Shown: in pieces, positions 39,062 to 47,793 of the stretch
How the letters are laid out: every line of letters begins with the position of its first letter
How positions within the stretch are numbered: the first letter of the stretch is position 1
Source of the DNA: Aidingimonas halophila
GTDB taxonomy: Bacteria > Pseudomonadota > Gammaproteobacteria > Pseudomonadales > Halomonadaceae
Length of the DNA stretch: 64,000 nucleotides
Assembly: GCF_900106955.1 (NCBI RefSeq)
Contig: NZ_FNNI01000002.1
Coordinates: 496,001 to 560,000 of the forward strand
Direction of reading: 5' to 3'
Program-made: the position numbers and the translations under genes
The notes under the pieces: generated by a model
Told to the model about the DNA's origin: nothing
Databases searched by the model: none
The model's input: the letters and a program-made list of their open reading frames with translations, nothing else

Positions 39062-39100
39062 GTTGCCTCTCCGGCGGGTAAACCTAGCCTTTGGTTACGG

Positions 39101-39129
39101 ATTATACGCCTTACCCGGCCCAGTCTCCA
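39101..39129 (-). promoter_or_regulatory. Promoter of ffh
   Basis: On the minus strand TGGAGA (39124-39129) and a perfect TATAAT (39101-39106) are 17 bases apart, with a predicted leader of about 33 bases. Confidence 0.6.
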
Positions 39130-39267
39130 TGCAATCATGATGTATCGATTCCAGCCGGCTGTGCGTAGGGCCCAGACTTCGGTATAGTATTCGCTTGCGT
39201 AAGTATTCTCGTCATCCTGTGTTTCACGACCGCAACGCCGACATCGTCGGCGCATGGACAGCAATCG

Positions 39268-40065
39268 ATGCAGTCGTTCCCTTTTGCTTTACTGGCCATC
39301 ATACTCTATTCCGGAGCCGCCCTGTGGCAGGCCCTGGCACTGGGGCGCCGTGTTTCCCAGCAGCCGACGTTGATTCGTGGCGCAGGCTGCGTGGCCCTAG
39401 CGTGTCACGGGGTCGTCATCGCTGGCGCCATCATCCATCACGGTGGGTTGAGCCTGGATCTGTTGTCGAGCCTCGTCCTCGCCAGTGGCGTGGTTGTCCT
39501 GCTGCTGTTAATCGTGAGCGTGGCATTGCCTCTCACCAATGCGTCTGTCGGCGTCTTTCCCCTGGCGGCAATCAGCCTGATCCTTATCATTGGTGCCAGC
39601 CCTGTCCCCGGGCGCGAACTGGGCCCGGGGATCGCACTCCATGCCATCAGTTCGGCTCTGGCCTTCGCGCTACTGATCATCGCTGCCGTACAAGCCGTGC
39701 TGCTGGGCTTGCAGAACCACGCGTTACGTCACCATCATACCCTCGGTATCGTCCAGGCACTGCCGCCCTTGACGACCATGGAACGGGTATTGTTCAAACT
39801 CATCTGGGCAGGTGTCGGCTTATTGACCCTCTCCATCGTCAGCGGTTTTCTGTTCGTCGACAACTTATTTGCCCAGCACCTGGCTCATAAAACAGTGTTA
39901 TCACTGGCTGCCTGGATCATCTTTTCGTTATTGCTGGCAGGACACCACCTGCTTGGGTGGCGTGGCCTGAAAGCGGTTCGTTGGACGCTTGGCGGTTTCG
40001 TTGTATTGCTTCTTGCCTATTTCGGGAGCAAGTTCGCCCTGGAGATCGTGTTTCATCGGGCCTAG
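39268..40065 (+). CDS. YpjD-like cytochrome c assembly (CcsA/HemX) family membrane protein
   Basis: The 265-residue protein has about eight membrane helices and the HemX/CcsA-type architecture, with conserved histidines (ALHAISSALAFALLII and HKTVLSLAAWIIFS, plus AGHHLLGWRGLKA near the end). These His pairs could bind haem. Family members in this position (next to ffh) are annotated as cytochrome c biogenesis or YpjD proteins, but the actual role is not established. GGAC lies nine bases before the ATG. It is followed by the CorB-like gene, as in Pseudomonas. Confidence 0.85.
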   Translation: MQSFPFALLAIILYSGAALWQALALGRRVSQQPTLIRGAGCVALACHGVVIAGAIIHHGGLSLDLLSSLVLASGVVVLLLLIVSVALPLTNASVGVFPLAAISLILIIGASPVPGRELGPGIALHAISSALAFALLIIAAVQAVLLGLQNHALRHHHTLGIVQALPPLTTMERVLFKLIWAGVGLLTLSIVSGFLFVDNLFAQHLAHKTVLSLAAWIIFSLLLAGHHLLGWRGLKAVRWTLGGFVVLLLAYFGSKFALEIVFHRA

Positions 40066-40159
40066 CCCCGCAGTACCGAACCTTAGACGACCGTCACCTT
40101 GACACCTGTGCCGGTTATCCCTAAAAACAGCCAGACATGTCATCGAGGACCCTTCGATC

Positions 40160-41443
40160 TTGAGCGACGACTTCCCGCTCGGACTTCTGTTCGGCTTACT
40201 TTTTCTGCTCATTTGCCTGTCGGCTTTCTTTTCCAGCTCAGAGACAGGCATGATGTCGATCAACCGATATCGCCTGAATCACCAGGCCAGTAGCGGTGAA
40301 TCCTCGGCCGTGCGCGTGACGCGCTTGCTGTCACGACCGGACCGCCTTATCGGCGTGATCCTGATCGGCAACAACTTCGTCAACAACCTTGCCGCATCGA
40401 TCGCCACCATCATTGCAATCCATTACTTCGGCGAAGTCTCCGGCCCAGCGATTGCCACCACGCTTCTCACCATCGTGATTCTGATCTTTGCCGAGGTCAC
40501 CCCCAAGACTTACGCGGCCATCAAGCCTGAACGGATCGCCTTTCCGGCTTCATTTGCCCTAGAGCCGTTGCTGAAACTGCTTTACCCATTGGTCTGGCTC
40601 GTCAATATTATCTCCAATGGACTGTTGCGGCTGACAGGGGTCAAACAGATCGACGGCAATGCCGCGAGTCTCGATCGCGATGAACTGCGTAGCGTCGTTC
40701 ATGAGGCCGGGACGCTGATCCCCCATCGCCACCGTAATATGCTGCTCTCGATACTCGACCTGGAAAATGTCACCGTCAATGACATCATGGTACCTCGCCA
40801 TGAAGTCGCCGGTATCGATCTGGATGACGACCTGGACAGCATCCTGGCCCAGATTCGCACCAGTCAGCATACACGGGTTCCCGTTTTCAAAGGCGATATC
40901 AACAACATCATCGGCATGCTTCATCTGCGCAATGCGGCACGTTTTCTTTCACGAGACCAGGTCACCAAGGCCGCCATCGTTCAAGAGGCCAGAGAGCCCT
41001 ATTTCATTCCTGAATCCACCCCTTTGCATACGCAGTTACTCAACTTTCAGCAGCAAAAACGGCGCATCGGTATCGTGGTCGATGAATACGGGGATGTGGA
41101 GGGCCTGGTCACGCTCGAGGATATCCTTGAAGAAATCGTCGGTGAATTCACCACAGACGTCGCCGGTATGCAAAAGGAGATTCATCCACAGGACGATGGC
41201 AGCTATGTCATCGAAGGCACCGCCAATATCCGGGAGTTGAACAAGACACTCGGTTGGCAGCTACCCACCGATGGTCCCAAGACGTTGAACGGCCTGATAC
41301 TCGAACATCTGGAATCCTTTCCGGATGGCCCAGCCTGCCTGCAGGTGGGGACAACGCGGATGGAAATCATCGACGTACATGACAAGTTGATCACTTCGGC
41401 ACGGTGCTGGCAGCACGCCCGCCGGTCCCTGCGTAACGACTGA
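40160..41443 (+). CDS. HlyC/CorC (CorB/CNNM) family transporter-associated protein
   Basis: The 427-residue protein has an N-terminal DUF21 membrane domain (SAFFSSSETGMMSINRYRL, then GNNFVNNLAASIATI), two CBS domains (NDIMVPRHEVAGIDLDDDL; GIVVDEYGDVEGLVTLEDIL), and a C-terminal CorC/HlyC FAD-PCMH-like domain. Relatives (CorB, YfjD, CNNM) affect Mg2+/Co2+ efflux. Translation most likely begins at TTG 40160, since GAGGA lies about ten bases upstream and later ATGs would remove the first helix. It converges with the plsC fusion, with nine bases between stops. Confidence 0.9.
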   Translation: MSDDFPLGLLFGLLFLLICLSAFFSSSETGMMSINRYRLNHQASSGESSAVRVTRLLSRPDRLIGVILIGNNFVNNLAASIATIIAIHYFGEVSGPAIATTLLTIVILIFAEVTPKTYAAIKPERIAFPASFALEPLLKLLYPLVWLVNIISNGLLRLTGVKQIDGNAASLDRDELRSVVHEAGTLIPHRHRNMLLSILDLENVTVNDIMVPRHEVAGIDLDDDLDSILAQIRTSQHTRVPVFKGDINNIIGMLHLRNAARFLSRDQVTKAAIVQEAREPYFIPESTPLHTQLLNFQQQKRRIGIVVDEYGDVEGLVTLEDILEEIVGEFTTDVAGMQKEIHPQDDGSYVIEGTANIRELNKTLGWQLPTDGPKTLNGLILEHLESFPDGPACLQVGTTRMEIIDVHDKLITSARCWQHARRSLRND

Positions 41444-41452
41444 GCCTCTCGG

Positions 41453-43345
41453 TTATCCCCTGGAAAGAGACGATGCAGTGGGCGATGCCCACTGATCGGC
41501 TTCCTCTTTGAGGCGGCGGACATGCGCTTCGACTTCCCCCCGCCTTGCCTGCTCAGGGGTCAACGGAGGGCCAAAGTAAAGCGCCACTCTTGCCCGAACT
41601 CGCCTTGGCATCTTGGTCAGCGCCTTGCCACCACAATGTGACGTCCAGGACCCCCACAATCCAGCCAGCCCGGCAGGAACTACCGGCACGGGATCCCGAG
41701 CCAGGATGATATCCAACCCTCGGCGAAAGGGACGAATTTCACCATCGGGGGTCAAGCGTCCCTCGGGGAACAACATGACGACCTCCCCGTTACGCAACGC
41801 ATGGCTTACCTCATCAAGCGCACGCCGCACACTCCCCGGGTCACGCCGATCGGCGTCGACGGGAATGGCACCCACGATGCGGAACCACCAGTTCAACCAC
41901 GGCGACTCATAAATCGGACGATCCATGAGAAACCGCAATGGCCGAGGGCATCCCCCTCCCACGACCAACGCATCCATGAAACTGACATGATTACACACGA
42001 CCAGCGCCGGCCCCCGCGTCGGAATATGGTGTCGACCCCGAAAGCGCAAGCGGTAGATCAAATGCACCAGAGTGAACACCATCAGTCGCAGGACCGGCCG
42101 GGGGCGCCGCACCATCAAGACGACACCGACCAGCAAGGCGACCAGTCCTAAACTGGCCACGAAACGCCGCTGTCCGATATCAAGCCAGGACAGTAGCGCC
42201 GTGGCGTATACCATGGCCAACACCATCGCAGCCGCATTGACGATGTTATTTGCCGCGATGATCCGACCACGATGTTCATTTCGGCTGATCAGCTGAAGCA
42301 GGGTGTAGAGAGGCACGACGAACAGGCCGCCACCGACGCCCACCAGAGAAAACCCCAACGCCAGTTGCCAGAAGGAGACGGCGTTAGAGACCTGCAAGGG
42401 CTGCCCATTGACTGCCAGCCCGGCGAGATATAAGCCGGCCCCCCCCATGATTGCCGCTCCGATGGATACCAACCCCATTTCCAGGCGACCGGCCGACAAG
42501 CGAGCACATAACAGGGCGCCAACGGCACCCCCCGTTGAAAAGGCCATCAACAAGATAGCTGTTTCCGCCTGGGCGCCTCTGTTAGCCACCGCTTCCCAGC
42601 TCGGCAGCGGCACCAGATAACAGGCAACGAGGAACCAGAACAGGCTGATACCGAGTATTGCCGGGAACACATGCCGTTCACGACTCGCCTGGCGCACCAA
42701 TGTGCAAGGCGTAATTCCCACCGTCTCGATGGACGCTCGGCCCTGCGTCCGAATGAGCGGGATCTTCAGGCTGGCAACAAGTCCTGCCAAGGCAAGGACG
42801 GACAAGCTAGCCATCGCAACGATATGCCACCAGGGGTCGGGAAGGACAACAATGGAACCGGCCAGCAGGACCCCTGCCGGCATCGCAGCAAAGGTCCCGA
42901 TCCCCATCCAGGCATTGCCATGCAACAACTCGGTCGAGGATACCAACTGCGGCAGGATGGCATACTTGACGGGGGCAAACAGGGCCGACTGTATGCCCAT
43001 CATGAGCAATAATACGAGCAGCAAAATCTCGGCATCCATCGCGATAGCCGCGACAGCCATGAGGACAATCATCAGCTCCAGCAGTTTGAGCCGTCGGATA
43101 AGTCGCGACCGATCCAGCCGATCGGCCAACTTGCCGGCCCACCCCGACAACAACAGATAAGGCAGCAGAAAGAGGACAACCGCCAGATTGAGGACCAACC
43201 CCGAATCCCACTCCAGCCGCGGGATCGCCGCATAGGCCAGTGTCAGCAATAACACATGGCGAAACAGGTTATCATTGACGGCTCCCAACGCCTGGGTCCA
43301 GAAGAGAGCAGCAAAGCGGCGCTGGAGCAGCACCCTCAAACTCAC
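41453..43345 (-). CDS. LplT-like MFS/PlsC acyltransferase fusion
   Basis: The 630-residue protein joins an N-terminal lysophospholipid-transporter-like MFS domain (about 12 helices; LGAVNDNLFRHVLLL start) to a C-terminal PlsC acyltransferase. The acyltransferase has motif NHVSFMDALV (NHx4D) and FPEGRLTPDGEIRPFRRGLD. It would flip and reacylate lysophospholipids in the inner membrane. Unlike the larger Aas-type fusions it has no acyl-ACP synthetase domain. Translation starts at GTG 43345 with GAGGGG before it, in a GTGA overlap with the upstream TetR stop. Similar two-domain proteins occur in Pseudomonas. Confidence 0.9.
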   Translation of the reverse strand: MSLRVLLQRRFAALFWTQALGAVNDNLFRHVLLLTLAYAAIPRLEWDSGLVLNLAVVLFLLPYLLLSGWAGKLADRLDRSRLIRRLKLLELMIVLMAVAAIAMDAEILLLVLLLMMGIQSALFAPVKYAILPQLVSSTELLHGNAWMGIGTFAAMPAGVLLAGSIVVLPDPWWHIVAMASLSVLALAGLVASLKIPLIRTQGRASIETVGITPCTLVRQASRERHVFPAILGISLFWFLVACYLVPLPSWEAVANRGAQAETAILLMAFSTGGAVGALLCARLSAGRLEMGLVSIGAAIMGGAGLYLAGLAVNGQPLQVSNAVSFWQLALGFSLVGVGGGLFVVPLYTLLQLISRNEHRGRIIAANNIVNAAAMVLAMVYATALLSWLDIGQRRFVASLGLVALLVGVVLMVRRPRPVLRLMVFTLVHLIYRLRFRGRHHIPTRGPALVVCNHVSFMDALVVGGGCPRPLRFLMDRPIYESPWLNWWFRIVGAIPVDADRRDPGSVRRALDEVSHALRNGEVVMLFPEGRLTPDGEIRPFRRGLDIILARDPVPVVPAGLAGLWGSWTSHCGGKALTKMPRRVRARVALYFGPPLTPEQARRGEVEAHVRRLKEEADQWASPTASSLSRG

Positions 43346-43956
43346 GTTCCCCTCGGTGCCTGCCTAAGGCCTGCCAGGATGGTTATCAGCAGCTGCTCTA
43401 TCAAGTCGCTGACTTCCAGCTGTTGCCCCCGCCAATATCCCAGACGTTCATTCAGCCCGAGCTGAACCAGCCCATGAACGCTTCCCCACAACGTCCGCGC
43501 CAATCGCTGTGCTTCCTGATCATCCAACGCTGGCTGATACTCTTTCAACGTCCCCTCGACCCTGACGAATAGCGCCTCAATGAGGTGATTCTGACGCTGA
43601 TCGAGTTCACCTTCCTGGGCCAATGGATGATCAAACAGTAGTTGCCAGCGATAGGGCTCCTGTTCGGCGAAGCTCCAATACGCCATCGCCAGCCCCCTCA
43701 AGCGAGATTCCGGCCCGGCGTCGCTCAACCCTTCCATCGCATTGCGCAAATGCGAGAGAGTCTCGATATTGACGTGCTGAAGCAGATTACCGAAGCTACC
43801 GTAGAGTTTGAGTAGCGTACTGGGCGCACAGCCGACTTCTCTCGCCAGCGCCCGAAGCGACAGGGAGTGTACCGGATTGTCCTTGAGCCAGGCATCACAT
43901 GCCGACATGACCTGGGCATGCAACGCCTCGGGCGCATGCTGTCTGGGACGTGCCAT
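43342..43956 (-). CDS. TetR-family regulator with WHG C-terminal domain
   Basis: The 204-residue protein has an N-terminal TetR helix-turn-helix (SLRALAREVGCAPSTLLKLYGSF) and a ligand-binding region with TLWGSVHGLVQLGLN, like the WHG-type C-terminal domain. GAGGTGATC precedes the ATG at 43956. Its stop overlaps the start of the LplT-PlsC fusion (GTGA), so the two are translationally coupled. It may control the fusion gene in response to lipid or membrane stress (inference). No operator could be recognised in the 163-base upstream gap. Confidence 0.88.
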   Translation of the reverse strand: MARPRQHAPEALHAQVMSACDAWLKDNPVHSLSLRALAREVGCAPSTLLKLYGSFGNLLQHVNIETLSHLRNAMEGLSDAGPESRLRGLAMAYWSFAEQEPYRWQLLFDHPLAQEGELDQRQNHLIEALFVRVEGTLKEYQPALDDQEAQRLARTLWGSVHGLVQLGLNERLGYWRGQQLEVSDLIEQLLITILAGLRQAPRGT

Positions 43957-44119
43957 GATCACCTCGCATGTTGATAGGCTGACGGACAAGCCCCAGAATA
44001 GCGCAATCGAACACTGTTTTCGACCAGAATGTCGAATCTGATGCCAATCCGCCACCTGCTGCAGACGATCCACGAACGCCGCTGTCCTTCGTGATCACCC
44101 TCGCATGAATGGAGCTCCC

Positions 44120-44806
44120 ATGGCCGGTCGACTCTATATACCTGCATTTGAACCGGAAACGCTGTTGAATCATTTACATGGCGACACATCCATGCATACC
44201 AGCCCCAACATGGCACCTCGACAGGCTGTCTCGATCATCAGGCAGGCTTCCCCGGGACATCGGCTGTCCAGTGCTTTCTGGGGCTTCACTCCACCATGGT
44301 TGAAAGTACTGGATCATGCCCAGCATTGTGCACGTGCCGAGACGCTGAGAAGCCGCCCGATGTTTGCCGAGGCCCTGGCATCACAGCGCTGCCTGGTGCC
44401 AGTGGGGGGCTTCTATGTGTGGAAACCCGCCCCACGCATGAAACAGCCGTTTCTGATCACGCGTCATGATAGGGGGCCTTTGCTGCTTGCCGGAATATGG
44501 ACCCGCTATCCGACCTCCGAATCCCAGTATCATGACTCGATGGCCTTGATCACGGTGCCTGCACCGCCCTTTCTCGCCTCACTCACTGACCGTCTCCCGA
44601 CCATCATTGCCCCGGACAGGGCGACCGAATGGCTGGATTCCGAAGCGTCCGGAGAGCATGCAGAGACGCTACTTTCTTCGTCCCCTGCGGAACTGTTGGG
44701 CGCATTTCCGGTATCAAGACAAGTGAATGATCCAACCTGCCAGGAGTGGTCCTGCGCCTACCCGACAGGCCCCATGTTCTGTCAGCATCACGTACAGGAG
44801 AGATGA
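44120..44806 (+). CDS. SRAP-family (YedK/HMCES) protein lacking catalytic residues
   Basis: The 228-residue protein aligns along its length with YedK/HMCES, which crosslinks to abasic sites in single-stranded DNA through Cys2. Shared blocks include MAGRLYI, APRQAVSIIRQ, FWGFTPPWL, ARAETLRSRPMF, GFYVWK and DRLPTIIAP. All four active-site positions differ: Cys2 is Ala2, Asn75 is Cys70, Glu105 is Val100 and His160 is Thr156. The DNA-contact region is largely kept. GGAG five bases before ATG 44120 fits Met-Ala-Gly-Arg as the true start. It probably cannot form the thiazolidine crosslink. Its end overlaps the next gene's upstream region. Confidence 0.85.
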   Translation: MAGRLYIPAFEPETLLNHLHGDTSMHTSPNMAPRQAVSIIRQASPGHRLSSAFWGFTPPWLKVLDHAQHCARAETLRSRPMFAEALASQRCLVPVGGFYVWKPAPRMKQPFLITRHDRGPLLLAGIWTRYPTSESQYHDSMALITVPAPPFLASLTDRLPTIIAPDRATEWLDSEASGEHAETLLSSSPAELLGAFPVSRQVNDPTCQEWSCAYPTGPMFCQHHVQER

Positions 44807-44880
44807 TGCCTACCCTAGCTGCTTGCATGTCCCGCTTAACGACGTACCGGCTCCCATGGACTATCTCGACAACAGGTGAC

Positions 44881-47715
44881 ATGCGTCGTATGCCGATTCC
44901 CATTCTGTCCATCCTGGTCATCCTGGCTTTCGTGACGACGGGGCATGTCAAAGCGGACGACGCCCCTGCCGAAGGTATCGCCGACATCGATACACCCAAG
45001 ATCAGTGAGCACGATTCCCGGGAGTATCGCACGCTCGAACTCGAAAACGGCCTCGAAGTCCTCCTGGTCAGCGACCCTGAGGCAGATAAGGCAGCGACCT
45101 CCATGAATGTCGGGGTAGGAAGCGCCAATGATCCCGAGGACCTGGATGGCCTGGCACATCTGCTGGAGCATATGCTCTTTCTTGGCACGGACGACTACAC
45201 AGACCCCGATGCCTACCAGAGCTATCTCAGTCGTCACGGCGGTAATCACAATGCCTTCACGTCGACACGCGACACCAACTACTTTTTCGACATCGAACCT
45301 GATGCCCTCGCAGGCGCCCTGGACCGTTTCAGTCGCTTTTTCATCGCGCCACTTTTCAACGCCGACCAACTGAGTAGTGAGCGGAGTATTGTTCATTCCG
45401 AATATCAATCGCGGATTCGCGATGATGGTCGCCGCGAGAACGACGTTCTCAACCAGCTTCTCAACCCGGATAATCCCACCACCGGCTTTTCAGTAGGCAG
45501 CCGCGAAACGCTCGCGGATCAGCCGGAGGGCGAGCCGAGCCTGCGCGAGCGCGTCATCGATTTCTATCATCGTTACTACGATGCCAATGTCATGCAATTG
45601 GCCATCGTCGCGCCACAGTCGCTCGATGAACTCGAAGACATGGTGCGGAAACGGTTCACCAATATCGCCGACAACGATCGTGAGCGTGAGACCATTGAGG
45701 AACCATTGGCCAATAAGGACGAGCTACCTCGTATCGTCTCAATGCAATCGCTGCGAGACAGCCGTAGCGTACGGTTCCTGTTCCCGATCCCCGACCCACA
45801 TGAAGACTACCGGACCAAGCCGGCCGCGTATCTGGCCAACCTCCTGGGCCATGAAGGAGAGGGCAGCCTGTTGGCTGCATTACGTGATGCAGGGTTCGCC
45901 GATGGTCTATCGGCAGGCGTCAGCCGATCTGACGGCAATGAAGCCCTCTTCAGTATCGATATCAGCCTGACACCGGCCGGCGCTGAACACCTGTCACGCA
46001 TCCAGGCCACCCTGTTCGAGGCCATCGAACTGATCAGGAAAGACGGCCTCGAAGAGTGGCGCTACGATGAGCAGGCCCAGCTTGCGGAACAGGAGTTTCG
46101 GTTTCAGCAGCATGGGTCCCCATTGCAAAGTGCCATGCGGCTGTCCATGAACCTTGCCTATTATCCTCTGGAAGACGTCAACTATGCTCCCTACCGCATG
46201 GACGGCTATGACGCCGAACAGATAGAAACGTACCTGCAGGCTCTGAATCCGGACAACCTGATACGTCTATACAGCGGCCCCGATGTCGATGGAGATCAAC
46301 AGTCTCCCTGGTTCCAGGCGAACTATCGTATCCATGAAAAGGCCGACAGCTCGGCAGAGCCCCTTTCCGGCCTTTCTCTTCCGGAGCCAAACCCGTTTAT
46401 CGCCAAGGACATGTCACTGCTCGATGAACAGGATGATGCACCGTCACTGTTGATCGATGAAGAGAGTTTCACGCTCTGGCACCAGGCACATAGCGGGTTC
46501 GACACGCCCAAGGTGGAATGGCGATTCAGCCTGCAGCATCCGGATGCTGCCACCAGCGCCAGGGAGGCCGTGCTTGCCCGGTTGCTGGCCGGATGGCTGG
46601 GAGATAGCCTGAATGAAACCTTCTATCCCGCTCGCTTGGCAGGGCAAAATTTCGACCCTTACGCCCACTCACGCGGCATGACGCTATCGTTCTCAGGCTG
46701 GCGTGATCGCCAGGAACTGGTCATGCATGAAGCGCTTTCCCAATTGGTGGAGGGGGACATCGATGAGGGCAGCATCGAACGGGTCCGCCACCGTCTCGAA
46801 CGCGAGTGGCGCAACGAACCTCAGGATGCCCTCCATCGTCAAGCGAACCGCACCTTGAGCCAGGCGCTGATTCGTCCGCAATGGCCGACGGGCGACTTGC
46901 TCGCCGCGAGTGCCGAATTGAGTGCAGAAGATGTCCGCGAGTACCGTCGCCACTTTCTCGACAACCTGCGTATCGAATCGATGGTTATCGGTAATATCGA
47001 TGAAGAGCAAGCGGCCCGTGCCGGACGCTTGGTGGCCGATGCACTCGAGCCTCGCCTGGAGGCAGACGATACTCCTCGGCTCGAGCCCCTAGCCATAACC
47101 AGCGAATTACCGACCCTGCATCCGGAAACCACCCGGAAGGAGCACGTCGTATTGCGCTATTTGCAGGGGCAAGACCGCAGCCTGGCCAGCCAAGCCAAGC
47201 TGGCCGTTCTGGGCCAACTGATCGAGTCCCCATTCTATGATCGCCTGCGTACCGAGCAACAACTCGGCTACGTCGTCAACGCTGGCTACTCCCCCATGCT
47301 CGATGCCCCCGGCCTGTCTCTACTGGTCCAGTCACCGGACACCGAGAGCGAAACGATCCAATCACACATCGATGACTTTCTCGACACGTTCAGTGACCGG
47401 CTCGACTCACTGAATGACGAGGATATCCAGGCATATCGCCAAGCAGTTCGAGACAGGCTGATGCAACGGGACAATTCACTGGGAGAACTGACCAATCGGC
47501 TTTGGTATGCTCTGGCTTACGGGGACACCGACTTCGATCGACGTGAACGACTCGCGGAGCAGGTCATGGAAGTGGATCATGAGGCGTTGCGAGAAACATG
47601 GGAATCATTACGTGGTGATGCTGTCGTCAGCGTTACCTACGATCCTGGCGACACCCCCAGCGACGTACTGGAGGTCGTATCGGAACTATCCCCCCTGCCA
47701 GAAGGCGAGGAGTGA
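44881..47715 (+). CDS. M16-family zinc metalloprotease (pitrilysin/insulinase type)
   Basis: A large periplasmic protease of about 944 residues. A signal peptide (MRRMPIPILSILVILAF then VTTGHVKA) is followed by an active M16 domain with LAHLLEHMLFLG (HxxEH) and downstream Glu ligand region (SERSIVHSEYQS), an inactive M16 repeat, and the R/Y region RLRTEQQLGYVVNAGY near the end. The family degrades peptides of modest size. The start is uncertain: ATG 44806 has a better ribosome binding site (AGGAG) and couples to the SRAP stop, but gives a 25-residue extension before the signal peptide. It ends at a strong hairpin. Confidence 0.9.
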   Translation: MRRMPIPILSILVILAFVTTGHVKADDAPAEGIADIDTPKISEHDSREYRTLELENGLEVLLVSDPEADKAATSMNVGVGSANDPEDLDGLAHLLEHMLFLGTDDYTDPDAYQSYLSRHGGNHNAFTSTRDTNYFFDIEPDALAGALDRFSRFFIAPLFNADQLSSERSIVHSEYQSRIRDDGRRENDVLNQLLNPDNPTTGFSVGSRETLADQPEGEPSLRERVIDFYHRYYDANVMQLAIVAPQSLDELEDMVRKRFTNIADNDRERETIEEPLANKDELPRIVSMQSLRDSRSVRFLFPIPDPHEDYRTKPAAYLANLLGHEGEGSLLAALRDAGFADGLSAGVSRSDGNEALFSIDISLTPAGAEHLSRIQATLFEAIELIRKDGLEEWRYDEQAQLAEQEFRFQQHGSPLQSAMRLSMNLAYYPLEDVNYAPYRMDGYDAEQIETYLQALNPDNLIRLYSGPDVDGDQQSPWFQANYRIHEKADSSAEPLSGLSLPEPNPFIAKDMSLLDEQDDAPSLLIDEESFTLWHQAHSGFDTPKVEWRFSLQHPDAATSAREAVLARLLAGWLGDSLNETFYPARLAGQNFDPYAHSRGMTLSFSGWRDRQELVMHEALSQLVEGDIDEGSIERVRHRLEREWRNEPQDALHRQANRTLSQALIRPQWPTGDLLAASAELSAEDVREYRRHFLDNLRIESMVIGNIDEEQAARAGRLVADALEPRLEADDTPRLEPLAITSELPTLHPETTRKEHVVLRYLQGQDRSLASQAKLAVLGQLIESPFYDRLRTEQQLGYVVNAGYSPMLDAPGLSLLVQSPDTESETIQSHIDDFLDTFSDRLDSLNDEDIQAYRQAVRDRLMQRDNSLGELTNRLWYALAYGDTDFDRRERLAEQVMEVDHEALRETWESLRGDAVVSVTYDPGDTPSDVLEVVSELSPLPEGEE

Positions 47716-47740
47716 TGGCAATCGCCGACCACCGTCCAAT

Positions 47741-47777
47741 CATAATGGGCCCTCCGGACGCCGGAGGGCCCATTATG
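47741..47777. terminator. Bidirectional hairpin between the M16 protease and sbcB
   Basis: A perfect 17-bp stem (CATAATGGGCCCTCCGG and its complement) with a 3-base loop lies between two convergent genes. No U-tract follows on either strand, but the stem is strong enough to act on both. Confidence 0.85.
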
Positions 47778-47793
47778 ACATAAGCGAAATCGT

